From Isoetes taiwanensis (taxonomy: Eukaryota > Streptophyta > Lycopodiopsida > Isoetales > Isoetaceae), in contig JAJEKV010000031.1 of the NCBI GenBank assembly GCA_021234155.1, positions 8,756,748 to 8,820,747 of the forward strand: a stretch of DNA of 64,000 nucleotides, given 5' to 3'. The translations under genes were made by a program, and so were the position numbers. The notes beneath the pieces are model-generated. The model ran no database searches. It was not told the DNA's origin and was given only the letters and a program-made list of their open reading frames with translations. Positions 22,380 through 33,999 of the stretch are shown here, one piece after another (within the stretch, counting starts at the first letter, position 1; each line of letters starts with the position of its first letter).

Positions 22380-23972
22380 TGTAACACCCGGGTAGGGGTG
22401 CCCTACAACTGACTTTGACTTTGACCCTCACGCCACTTTGCTTCTCAAGGTCAACTTGGCTTTTAACAACGCGACACCATTTAACATGCCCTTTGCTCTA
22501 ATCTACTGCCACTACTTCTCATAGATTAGAATAGAACATCACTCACAATTATTGCATGCCAACTACACACGCTGGTGTGTGGGGGTTTTGAGGGCTCCAA
22601 AGTGCGAGGGGTCTCTGTTTGCCTCAAGGGTGCTTAGAATCCGATTTGGGGGCTTCGGAAAGGCGGGTGGAGAAGCCTTTGGGGGTTTTGGGGTTTTAGG
22701 TCCTGAGAGATTGTAAACCTAGAGAAAGCGAAGGGCAAATCAAGGGGGTCTGCTCTGGGGAGTGAGGGAAGCTAGAGAGAGGGCTGAAATGAGGCTAGAA
22801 GAGGAGCAAAGTTAGAGATCTAAAACTGAACCTGTAATGTACCAATCTCACTTTCGATCGACCATTCTACCCGGCATTGTGATGGGATATTGAATACAAG
22901 CATAGCTTATGCGTTCATTTCTTTAGAAAGCACTTTGTGATGAGACCATTACGGGCCCCGGTCTGGAATAGGTTCTATAAAATTCACAAGTGACCGATCA
23001 CAAAATCAATGGCCCGGTTTTATAGATGGCTACATTTCTAGAAAAACAACGCTGCAAAGCGACTATTCTGAATTGATTCACGTATGCAGGCCCAAATCTT
23101 GAACGCGCATTCTTAGTTGAGCCTAGCTAATGGCGGTTTTATTGCCCAATTTTAAGGAGTTTTCCAAAGTTTTGGACTTGTTGGAATCGTCTTAAAGCAT
23201 TTGATTCACGTTTTGGAGTTTGCCCCTAGCGGACAAACCCTTGTCTATGGGTTTATGGCGTATTCCCGCGTATGCTAAGTATATTGTTGTAGGATGGACA
23301 TCATTAACATGTACTCTATGGTGTAGGAGACTTCGAAGATGCAGAAAATCTTTTAAAAATATTTGGGCTCCGGGGCGAGATACTATGTAATACCATGATT
23401 ACGGTATATACCGCAGCATGAACATCATAGGAAGGATGTTTGAGGACAGCAAATGAATATACAAGTTTATTGCGGATCTGAAGCAACCTTAACTTTAACT
23501 ATCTGATTAATCTTTGCACTCTCTTCTCATAGTTCATATAACTCTATAGGTTCCCAACTAATCTAACAGCGTTGAGCAACATTACTATCTTTAGATCTTT
23601 TGTCATAAAAAATATTCTTGCACACACTTTCCTCATTGTAGTCAAAGAAATATGCTGAAATGCAACCTTGCGTGGTGGGCTGGATTACTAGGCTTGGAAT
23701 GGCTGCCATGGAGTAGAGCATAAGCAGAAGCAACTTGTTTTGGTGAGGTTCTTTGTTATTACTTGTAATATAAGCATTTACGATTTCTATCGTATAGCGA
23801 GAAAATAGGAGTCCATAGAGTTCTTTATGTATAGGCGGAGCGGATATGTGAAGGCTTCCAAATGGAATTTTCTTTGTGACATGGTGAGATATTAAGCAAA
23901 TATAAATAGATTTGTTCCAAATGTTTAGGGTTATGGAGCGAGAAAGAGGAAACTGAGGCTGCGTGAGATAGA
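22380..23972. other. No gene; LTR-like TGTAACACCC start at 22380
   Basis: tgtaacacccgggtaggg at 22380 looks like the 5' end of a plant gypsy-type LTR, and base composition changes there. No matching CA end, target-site duplication, primer-binding site or gag/pol coding was found nearby, so an LTR is not established. The remainder is AT-rich and unassigned. Confidence 0.3.
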
Positions 23973-24239
23973 GTGCGAGAAGAAGCGTCTTTCGCGAGAG
24001 AAAGCATTTCGGCAAGCGTGAAGTTCGATTGGAGAAAGAGTGAGCTTGATTACAAGAGAAGAAAGTTTTACATAGAAGCAGATGAACATAGATTGCAAAA
24101 GAATGGCAATAAAGTACCGCGACAAAGGCGTGAACAAAGACGCAAAATTACCCACGAAGCGAAGAGGAGAATCGACCAAAGATTAGCCGAGAACAAGCCC
24201 AACATCGGCCTGAAAGCAGACTTACCATCTTTGCAATAG
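23973..24239 (+). pseudogene. Helitron-2 basic N-terminal region
   Basis: An 88-codon frame dominated by R, K, E and Q (WRKSELDYKRRKFYIEADEH, PRQRREQRRKITHEAKRRID), comparable to 4558-4094 in Helitron-1. Assignment rests on composition and position. Confidence 0.5.
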
Positions 24240-25029
24240 AAAGCAGGGAAGGGGCGTCGGCAAAGGTTGGATGAACACTTTTAATATGAGCGTGAGAGGA
24301 GGCCCATCCATCTTCATACAAAAATAGCAAGGGCGCTTGGAGCCACGAGGTGAGGCGGCACCACTGCGGCCCATTCAATCCCGGGAATGTCATGCATTGT
24401 GGGCATTGTTGTTGTCATTCAGAACTGTGATGGTACAAATGCAGATGGTCGTCAAAGTTGGAGCCTATACAACCCAATGCCCATCTAATTCAAAGATTCT
24501 TTGAGCCACCGGCCTTAAAAGCACCAACTTTCCACGAGCACATCGGGGGCATATAATAGTGCTCTTGCCTTTGCTTCCTTTGGTGCCAACATGTCCAGAA
24601 CAATTTGGAGGCCTTGAGGACCATCTTGTTTCAAGATCCAGGACAAACCTACCATAGGGTAGGACGACTTATCTTAGATAATTCCCGGCCCCAACATATT
24701 GACTCTACATTCTAGATCTTGAGCTATGCACATGAAGCCACGGAGTCAAAACCCACAAAATGTAAATTGCGATAGCGACCTCTCAAAAGAGTTGGATCTT
24801 GAGCTATGCAACGTATTTCATCGGCTCTCATGATGATGCGAGGTAGAAGAATAGGCACCTGCCGGTCGGGTAGCGTGAAGGACATCAAGATGTACTTCAA
24901 TGCTTCTCCAACTTGGACAACTGGAGATACAATCAGTATGCTCAAATAAAGTTCTTAAGTAATATTTGTATCCATGATGGAGAGAGCCACCATTAGATAA
25001 GGGACATCTGCATACATACAAAGAGGTGA

Positions 25030-26316
25030 GTGGCCTCCAAGAGGATTCAATTACAAACCCAAATCTTGATCCTTTAGTTTACCCATTCTCTTTCCTTTGG
25101 TAAGGTTGGAGCATAGAATAAAAGCGAAACATCTTATGCATCGGCGTCATCTAAAGCGGAGAACGTGACTATGTTCAATTCTACATTATAAATTTGGCAA
25201 TAAGGTGGAATTGGAACCCTTGCTTTGTGCCGGCAAGCTAACCGCGGCAATTCATTGTTGATGTGTACTCGAGTAGAGCAAACAATCTAATTTGGATCAA
25301 AACAAATCAAGGATTCTGAGTTGAGCTATACCAAGGTCTCATTGACTACGCATAGATCATGAAGTGACAAAAGAGGCTTAAGATCAGGCAAGCTGGTCAT
25401 CACCGCCGTCACACAATGGGAGCCAGAGCGTCTATGAGAACTCGGGATTCAATGGCCTTGATCAGAAGATTTGTAAAGGTAGATCTCTTTAACATTTACA
25501 TCAAATCCAAATTGGATAGAGACTAAGGCACATCTAACTGCTGGACACTTGGTAGCATGATAGGCGAGATTTGGTTGTCGTGTATTCCACACACAAAGCT
25601 CAAAGCATTTTCCATGACCTCTTTAGAAAAGCTAATTAACTCTTGCGCATAGGCAGAGTGAAGGCACACCGCATTACGGTAGAGTTCAGCGAGGCTTGCC
25701 ACCTTTGCCACCTCCCCTCATGATTCTCGAACAAGAAGAATAAGATCAGGATAGTATTTTGCATTGGCAAGGCATCCACGGCGGCAGAATCGCCGGGCCG
25801 AGAAAACTAAACACCGCAAAAGGTCGGCGTAAGCATATGGTCCATGGACCGTAAGTGGCCCACAACCAAATGCTCCTTTACGTACGGCTAGGGAAAGGCA
25901 GCCAAAAGTTTCCAAAGCCATTGCAGCAACAGTAAACGTAATGCAAAGTCGCTTGAATAGCCACTGATGCGGCGGTGCACCGCTACTTGAGGGCAACCAC
26001 GCCCTATTGACAACGGATGGATAGTTTCCCACAATCAATGGCTGGCGAAAATGAGGCACATATCAATGTAGGCGGTCATTTTGGCTGGCTCGGTACGCGT
26101 GAAGTATATATCTATAAGTACATCGAGACTTGGTGGGCATCATCAAAGGTCAGCGGCAAGCGGGGAATCCACATCCGTTACTGGGGCCAAAATTTGAGAA
26201 CAGTAGCGAAATCTGAGATCGTCTCTATGCCGGCGCTGAAGCCATGGAGGTTATGGTTTCGTTTGGCGGCTCTACCACCGATTACCACGAGGCTACACTG
26301 CATTTGCGCCCATTGA
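25030..26316 (+). pseudogene. Helitron-2 Rep domain relic
   Basis: In order: ITNPNLDPLVYPFS (25048-25089); FIVDVYSSRANNLIWIKTNQ and VELYQGLIDY (25250-25345), the conserved Q-x-x-V-D-x-x-x-x-x-E-x-x-x-L-x-x-I-x-x-N-Q block; SHNGSQ-like and A-L-I-R-R-F-V-K-V-D-L-F (about 25405-25490), matching the S-S-F-x-G-S and R-x-x-G-K-P-D-L-F motifs; RVQRGLP (25682-25702), matching F-Q-K-R-G-L-P; HMVHGP (about 25836); AHINV (26057-26071); and EVYIYKYIE (26101-26127), the tyrosine motif. Where H-A-H should follow GLP the sequence reads PLPPPL, so the HUH metal-binding pair is lost. Several stops and frame changes occur. Confidence 0.85.
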
Positions 26317-26640
26317 AACATCTATTGTCCGGGGAAGGCCATGAAGACCAGTAGAAGGCGGTACCACAGCAAACAATCATTGCATGAACTTCAAAACTCT
26401 AATAAGGAGGTTGGGCATACGTAGATACATTTATCGAAAATCCCGGTACTATACATTCACGCTGCTACGGCAATCACGGAAAAAGGGAGGAGGTTAAGCT
26501 CATCACACAAATGTATAATGTAGGCCTAGGATGGTGACGTTGGCCACCTCAGGCCTCCTGGCACCTGCCATCAAGGGGCATAGCTAGCCAGGAGGGAGAG
26601 ACATCAATGGAAAACTAATAATTTCAACTTGAAATTTGCC
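26317..26640 (+). pseudogene. Helitron-2 Rep-helicase linker relic
   Basis: One frame reads NFKTLIRRLGIRRYIYRKSR then YYTFTLLRQ (about 26387-26475), and another reads DGDVGHLRPPGTCHQGA (26530-26580). These resemble the family blocks with L-x-x-F-P-x-x-Y-x-W and G-E-x-(Y/W)-(Y/H)-L-R-L-L-L-x-H-V-x-G-A. Recognition is by pattern and position, and the frame switches show decay. Confidence 0.55.
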
Positions 26641-27089
26641 AGAGCTTGGCTTTATTGGAAGGCGATCTAGGAGTGGGAGAAGACACTTTCGAAGGCAGAG
26701 CATCTTCAGTGCCAATGCGGCTACACTAGACGTGCGTACATTTGCCTATACAGTAGGCTGAATGTCAGGTTGGAACTCCAAAAGCGACTGGCGGAAGATT
26801 ACCAAGCGAAAGATACCACGAATGAGGCTTTACCGTCGCGCACTAAGGACATGATGACATCTTCCGGATGGTACATACCCGGCCAACTTGGGTACTAGAA
26901 CCATTGAACATTCTAGGCAGCACTTATGAACCCACCTTCCATAAGAACCGAGGTTGAAAGAAGGACAGAAAAACTGCGAAAGCTCAGCATGGAACGAATC
27001 ACATAGCCAGGCATGTCTGCAAGTAGATGGCTGGCAGGTTTATATCGGTATTGGGCCGGGCCTGGTAGAACCTTCCTCTTTAATGGCAC

Positions 27090-27425
27090 GTCAGCACTAA
27101 GGATGTGAGGCATTGTTATGTGATGGCGGGCGAGGCGATGCCGAAACCTCCCCTCTTGAAGGAACAAAGCGATTTAGGTAGACATTCGAAGTTACCTCAA
27201 CATGACCACGAAGGCAACCTCTGCATTCTTGGCGCAACAAGCTACCTTGAGCCTGCGGGGAACTCCGCTTCTTTGTCGGCCAGGGGTTTTAAAGGATAGG
27301 GATGAAATGGGGATGACCTGCAGGCACTCAACTGGCCGGCCGAGGGTTTTTACTACAGCGAGAATCGCCAAGATAGCCAGGCCCTTTGGGGGAATGATAA
27401 TACTCACCGGCGGCGATTATGTTCT
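27090..27425 (+). pseudogene. Helitron-2 helicase fragment, truncated
   Basis: At 27380-27415 the plus strand encodes PFGGMIILTGGD, matching the F-G-G-K-V-V-V-x-G-G-D-F-R-Q helicase motif. Upstream, ATSAFLAQQATL resembles the A-T-S-G-I-A-A segment after the Walker A region. The sequence after GGD does not continue as a helicase, so the element is truncated or interrupted here. Confidence 0.55.
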
Positions 27426-29916
27426 TTCATCCTATAGTTTGCCTCTTAGGTTGGATGTTTTGCTTTGGATATTTTACATATTCATTACGCCCTTCCAATG
27501 GAACAATTCACCAAATATTATTCCACTACAAGCACCTCTACCATGATAATAATCTCCAGTACATGCTCCATACTATCACGAACCCTGCCCACAAATTACT
27601 CTATCTCTAATTTCTCATCTTCTTATAGAAAATAAAAAATCATTATCAAAATTTGAATATTCATCCTCTGAACTAAATAAGGCAGTGCTATTCTTAACAA
27701 TACCTACATGATTCCTTAGAATGCCTTCAATTCAATCACAATAATCAATCACAATGTCTAAACTTCTTTTAGGAAAGCCGCTAAACTTCTTTTAGGAAAG
27801 CCGCTACTTATTACACATGTATTTAAGCCATTTTACATTGCTAGATGACAATGAAGCTTCAAACCAATTTATTATATGGTAGATAATGGTTACTTGATAT
27901 TTTACCGCTGAGGTTAAGTAAGTCTTCTAGGCCTTGTTCCTCCATGCTATCCTTCAACTTCCTAATCCTCTCCACGGCACACATAAACATGCAACTCACA
28001 GTGGGACCCGCATCATCACGACAAAGAAGAAGCTTTCGGCAAGATGTTGTAACACCATGGTGTTGTGCACCCTGCGAGGGCGTCCGCGCCACATAAGCGC
28101 GATGGCCATGATGTTCTGACATAAATCCACGAGAATCTGGTATACCAATGCAACACTAAAAGGCGGATGGCGAAATTTGGACCAAGGACAGGCATTCCAC
28201 TAGATGCCTTATGTCGGCAGGTGGGATGTAGAGTCATATCGTTACCAACATGGATATCTGGGAGAAATAGTCAGCGGATCGTAGAGGCCAAGCCGAGCAA
28301 GCGGAGATGCAAGAGCATCCGCGGTCCCACGCCGATAATTCCCTCACCACATGCCCGTCAAGCGAAGCGGTGGTGATCTGAGCAGGGACCCAAAACCATC
28401 TTCAAGAAGGCATTCGCTCGGCTGGCATGCGCCATTGGTAGGGCACAAGAGCGAGCTCCGCGATGAAGGCAATGCAATCGCCAATGCATTGAGGGAGGCG
28501 TTCATCCGCGCTGAACTCGCGTAAATGATGCTCTCGCGAATCAGGATGGGGAAGCAAATTTGTCCATCGATATGCGCCCGATCCACGGCGGACTTCTAGC
28601 CGAACAAAGCGGTACTAATGTAGCCACTTCAAAACTTGTAGTGGCTCCCACTTCAAATGCGACAAGAGGCCGTACATTCAAAAGCGCCGCCCACAGCGGG
28701 ATTCGCCCTATCGAGGGACCCAGTAAAGGGTGCACAATGTAAGATTCATATATTAACACATATAAAATTAGCATACCCACAGAAATTCAAGTTACTTTGG
28801 TAAATACCAACTAAATCCATGCACTTATAGCCTTCTTCCCAACCTGAGTTCTACGCTAGTTTTGGATTTTTTTTCTTTGAAGAAATTTCTTTTTTTTTCC
28901 CTCTTGATCATATATATAGGAAAGATATGCAATGATGATGGGCACCGAGGAAATTTTGTTTGGTATTTCCATCTCATTATTTTTTTTCAATATATTTACA
29001 ACACACGCCCCATATATTTCCACTTATGGAGTAATGTGTAAGTAACGGTTTGCCATGTTGCGCCAAGAAAGCTGGTGAATTTGGGTTAGCAATTAAAAGT
29101 CTTATATTCTTATTATAATAATTTCCCCTCTAATAGATATATTAACATCGATGAATTACGATAGGTCGCAAGAGACGGTTATGTGGCCATGGTTAGACGA
29201 ATGAGAGCACCTTCCCTTTCAAAAAATCGAGAGAATGCTTATAAGCGAACTTCTGATCCTCCACCAATATCATCTAGCTCAAACCTCCCTCTATTAATTG
29301 CAAATGCTGATCCTAGAAGCTTTTGATAGCAATGTGCATCATATAAGACTCTCACCATCCACTATGATGTGAAGTAACCAACCCCACAAACACCCCATGG
29401 CACAAATGTGCACTCTCTTTGCATCACTCATTGGAAAGAGATTGCAAAGAGTGAAGTAAATGTACTTTTTGGCAGCAAGAGGTAGCGATAGAGACACCAT
29501 ATGGATAGATGGGTGCGCATATTGCTCCATATTCTTGATGATGTCATTAGAACTACGGATATTTATACAGCCAGGTTTATTGCATGACGCACCAGCTAGA
29601 TCCATCAAAATCCTCAAAAAATGCAACACATGAAGAATTGCGAGATCTAGAGCAACGAACTTGATGTGCATTTTTCCACATCATAGAGATTGCAATTCTA
29701 TTCGTGCATATTTCTATTGCAGATTCACTTCGTGTTGCTGCCCCTATGGGTCTATGCAAAATATGCTTCCTTGCTACCCCATAGGATGGATGGCATGCCA
29801 AATTTGAGAGCATCATTCCTTGTGTTTGCTTTCCACACAAGGTAGATTTATATTATCCATCCACCAATATGAGAGCTCACGTGTAGCAAACTGTAGAAAT
29901 AGGTAAACACATAAAC
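27426..29916. other. No recognised gene; GC-richer block 27900-28740
   Basis: 27426-27900 is AT-rich. 27900-28740 is GC-richer, with open frames on both strands and no recognised domain; it may be part of Helitron-2 or its cargo. On the minus strand at 29671-29339 an open frame contains KKYIYFTLCNLFPMSDAKRV and CLWGWLLHI, which looks protein-like but is unassigned. Confidence 0.4.
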
Positions 29917-30415
29917 ATGTTAAGCATGTCTACAAGTTTATGAACTGTATTTTGAGGTTGTCTAGGTAGGCTCCATGTATGCTTTAAAGTGTAATAATGG
30001 CATATAACACCACACAATGTAGATTTATATTATCCATCCACCAATATGAGAATGAGAATGAGAATGAGAGTCTAAGTGGAACCGTGGACTATTTTAATAT
30101 ATTAGGCTCTTATAAACATGTTAATCATGTCGTAGACTTTTTTAATATATTAGGGCCGGTTCACATGCAACCATCGCCGGAGAGGGGGCCTGTTTTGCCC
30201 AGTGCAAATTTGCGATGGTGGGCGACGGTGGGCATAAAACGGTGATCCCTTTTACGTGATGGTGATGGCCGTGAAGGTGCATGTGAACCCAGCCTTAGGC
30301 GTGTGTAACACTTCTTATAAACATGTTAAGCATGTCTACAAGTTTATGAACTGTATCTTTGGGGTTGTCTAGGTAGACTCCATGTATGCTTTAAAGTGTA
30401 ATAATGGCATGTAAC
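29917..30415. repeat. Spaced direct repeat, about 95 bp
   Basis: 29917-30010 and 30322-30415 share catgttaagcatgtctacaa, gtttatgaactgtat and ctccatgtatgctttaaagt. A shorter unit, gatttatattatccatccac, occurs at 29846 and 30020. The MITE at 30153 sits between the two long copies. Confidence 0.85.
30153..30294. mobile_element. Tourist-like MITE (PIF/Harbinger type)
   Basis: 142 bp with terminal inverted repeats: gggccggttcacatgcaac at the left, and at the right a sequence whose complement is ggctgggttcacatgcacc. TTA flanks both sides (30150-30152 and 30295-30297), as expected for PIF/Harbinger target duplications. The inside is GC-rich (gcgatggtgggcgacggtgg). It has no coding capacity. Confidence 0.85.
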
Positions 30416-32061
30416 ATCGTCTACCAACGTTGGGTCCATATTTATGATTTCACGTGTATAAAGTATACATATATCATAACATGTTTTGTCCTTTCGTGCA
30501 TATATACACGATATGATTTGTCCTTCCTTGGATTTGGATTTGAACCCTTTACCTTTCATGTAAAAGCCACTTACATTACATTCTGCCTCTTAGTCTAATC
30601 GTGTGTTGACACATGATAATGATTTATTTAAGGAATGTTTAGCAGATTTTGCATTCAATATTTCTAGACATTTACCCAACATTCTACACATTTGCTCCAC
30701 ATTCTGCCCACAAAATGTAATGTAAGTGTTTTTCAAGTAACAAAAATGTCACCTAGTGACATTCTTGTATACAAATAACATGAGTCTTTACCAACACACC
30801 AACACGTGCTTTTGGTGGCTACATATTGCTCTGTTGCTTTGCAATTTTATTTTAAAGGCATGACCTTAGCAAAGCCATGTTATGTTTTTTCCACCATGTG
30901 GCACTGTGTACCACCAAGTGCCTCTATATTATAATACCTTATTTAAACCTATATAATAAACATATATAATTGATATTGTCCAATAGGGATGCCCATGTGG
31001 CATCAAATCATCTATTAAGGGTGTGTCCGTTTTCCATCACGCCCTAAATCGAACGACCTAGATTTCACATAGAAGTTGAATAGTCCAGATAATAGCTTAG
31101 GGTGGTCTGCAACAATGGTGGGCTATGGTCACGAGGATCAGTGAGGATTGAGCAGCCTGCGGCTCTGCACCATATTCTGTATTTAGATGTGTTTTACCAT
31201 GTAATAATCAGTTTAGAAGAGCAACCATCTAGGAGTTGTGCAAGAGCTTTTGATTTGAATCAGAACAGAAGCTCGCCTCTGTCTTTGCTCTTGGAACCCT
31301 TCAAGTTCCGGTACATATTTAAGCAAGGTATCCTGCTTCAATATATTTCACCCAACAGAATAGGGCTTTCAAAGATTGGCTTTCTAATGTTTGTATCTTT
31401 GTCTCCCCTGTTTCTATGTTTCTGAGATCTTTCGTTGAGCTTCAAAGCTCTAACTTTCATTGATTTGGGCTGCCAATTTGAGTTATATAGGCTCACAGAT
31501 TGGAGATACGAAATGGCAGAGCTTTTCGAACAATTTTTGAACAATAGTTTAGTTATAGAATACAAAAAATGCTGCTTGAGTTTTTTTTGTTAGGCTTGAG
31601 TTGGAAAAGATGTGGTTAGATAGCCCTACTATAATAGTAACCCTAGCCATAATACCCCAATTGATATAGTCTGTGGGATGTGGAATAAAACCTTGGAAAA
31701 TTTGGATCCCGATTTGATAACGATTTCCATGAAGGATCCGCTCCTTAGGTGTGTTCGTTATCACTAGATGTGCTAACTCTAACTAGAACCCTAATTCTAC
31801 CATTTTTGCTAGACTTCTTCCTAACCTAACCCTAACCCTAGCATGCAAACTCTTGGGGTCAGGGCTAGGATTACATTTATGCGGTTATCATTTTCATGCT
31901 ACCGTCATAAATTAGGTTTAGAGTTAGGTTCGTGTTAGGGTAAGAGTCAAAGTTTGCAAGTTTACTTTGCCAGACGGATTAAGATACTTCAAGGATGCTG
32001 CCAATGTGGCATGATGTAAAAAATATTATTATCTATCTATCCTAATATAAAATTGGTTTAA
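30416..32061. other. No gene; telomere-like repeats in inverted order
   Basis: AT-rich. ctaacctaaccctaacccta at 31821-31840 is followed by attaggtttagagttagg and gttagggtaag (31911-31942) on the opposite strand. This is a degenerate, short, telomere-like inverted pair. Confidence 0.5.
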
Positions 32062-32074
32062 CAAGTTATTGTAC
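32062..32074. repeat. LINE-B target-site duplication, left copy
   Basis: caagttattgtac, immediately outside the poly-T run, is identical to 42156-42168. Confidence 0.85.
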
Positions 32075-32075
32075 C

Positions 32076-32089
32076 TTTTTTTTTTTTTT
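32076..32089 (-). other. LINE-B poly-A tail
   Basis: A run of 14 T on the plus strand ends the element next to the left target-site duplication. Confidence 0.85.
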
Positions 32090-33149
32090 GAGAGTAGAGT
32101 AAGTTTTCCATTAATCAAGAAACACGGTACATAGATGCAGCACACATTAAGCTGATTAAAGCATATCAAGATCTTTATATACATAAGCGTCCATCAAAAT
32201 GTGTGATGTGTAGTATGAAGAGTATATATACTTGAAAATTAGACCACCACGGTGATGTGAATTGGCAAAAGATACTTGGTGAGTAGAAATAGTCTTCCAA
32301 AATAGATAGTCTTCAAAAAGTATTGTGGAATCCACGACTAACCCGGTAATTAATGTTAAAACACGAAAGTAACATCAGCCAAAATTACGCAGATTAGGAG
32401 ATACCATTGAGCAAAATGTCTTATGGACTTTGGTGGAGAGTCGAATAGAAGGATGAAGCTCACAGATTACACGAAATGAGAGGAGTCAAGCTTAGAGAGT
32501 TAGAAGGCGCATAGAAAGTCCCGTGATCCAAAGGTGTAAGCTACTTGGTAATGCCTTTCGGCAATGCTATCCATGCAAGATAGGTGAATCTGATCCAAAC
32601 AAAGCAAGAACCAAACAAATCAGCAGTGATCAAGAGTGTAATCTTGCTCTCTGAATCTCTTGAGAATTGTTCCTCAGTCATGTATCATGGTATGGAGAGA
32701 AATCAAACATAGTGTAGACTTACACCACTTCTCTGCGAGAACATTCTCTTGCAATAGTAGGTGTCGAATTTTTCTTTATTTTCGGAGAGAGTTTGTTGAA
32801 GAATAGTTTGGATCAGATCGGCTTCCCTTTTGGCCAGTTATCCTCAAATCACCCATGCTCTTCTTGCATTTTCTCCAAGTAGGCTAACATCATCCCCAAA
32901 AGCGGCATTGAATTTATAACATTGAAGTTAGCTACAAATAAATCAAAAGACCCCACAAAATGACCAACCAATCCCACATTTACATCATATTGCTCCGAGG
33001 TTGCTTCCTTTTTGTGTTGTATGATGGTGAACATCTAGTTGAAAATGCAATTTGATCCAAAAAAGTGAGAAATTCTTTTTGCCATAAAGCTACTCTCTAT
33101 TCTTGCCTTCCGGATATTCCAAGAGCAATAAACATGATAGTATTAGCAA

Positions 33150-33420
33150 AGTGCAATCATTTTGGACATAAGGCAAATAACATTTCCACAGGATCTGTTG
33201 GGAAAAAGCCCGATATTGACTTATCATCTCAAACCAAGACCAAAAGAATTAAGCTTAGGGGCTGATAAAGATGTGTTCAGATCTTCCTCGGACTACAATG
33301 GAAAGTTGGCACAAAGCGAGAATGTTGTCATTCACGAGGGAGAGAAGTTGTAAATTAGGACTTTTATTGGCTAACAGCAGGATAAAGAAGTTGACCTTGG
33401 GAAGCAATAGGAGCTCGGAC
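33150..33420 (-). pseudogene. LINE-B zinc-binding RVT (zf-RVT) relic
   Basis: On the minus strand, LLPKVNFFILLLANKSPNLQ matches the P-K-x-x-x-F-x-W-L-x-x-x-x-I-x-T-x-D-x-L start of the zf-RVT domain. RSEHIFISP then AQFFWSWF matches the E-S-x-x-H-L-F-x-x-C-x-x-A-x-x-F-W end. The cysteines are mostly lost. This domain follows the reverse transcriptase in plant L1 ORF2, so the position is as expected. Confidence 0.75.
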
Positions 33421-33999
33421 ATTATGAAATAGGCTGGCCTCCTCCGCGAAGTGATAGACCGCCATTTGGGGACCAGCTTTGGAATGAGGATTTAGCCGGA
33501 AGGTACTAATAGCGAGAATAGATTTGGTGACCTTATATAAACATACTTACGCAATGCTCCAAGATTGGTTGCCTTGGGGACAATATTATTTAGCCAAGTC
33601 TACGAGGAAGGATAGACTTAATATGCAAATGAATCTTTTATCACTAGAAGTGCCATGAGTAAGTTTTGATTGGTCCAAGGATGAGTTTGTTGTTCATATA
33701 TAGGTCTGGAAAAGGAGACCATAGTCGGACCATTTCTTATAAATTCTAGGATGTCTCAAGGCAAGAGTCTTACTAGGATGATTCTTGAGTGGATTCGAGG
33801 AAAATAGTCATTTGCAAGTTAAGATCCATGAGGATCCTCACATACATGGCCGGTGCACCTTATTCCAGCCATAATAAGTTTCTCATAAGAGGGAAATATT
33901 TGCACGGCACAGAAGGTACATTAAAAAGCTGAGAATGGGTAAAATATGCTCCAATTGTAGGATGTAGCGAGGTGAGAGCAAGAAAGCGGTGCTCGATAA

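Larger units (their letters stand above)
23973..27425 (+). mobile_element. Helitron-2: decayed autonomous Helitron
   Basis: Same domain order as Helitron-1 but on the plus strand: basic N-terminus (23973-24239), Rep region (25030-26200), linker (about 26390-26570) and the start of the helicase (27090-27420). The shared ITNPNLDPLVYP string points to the same subfamily. The helicase is cut short near 27420, where composition turns AT-rich. Many stops and frame changes are present. Confidence 0.8.
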
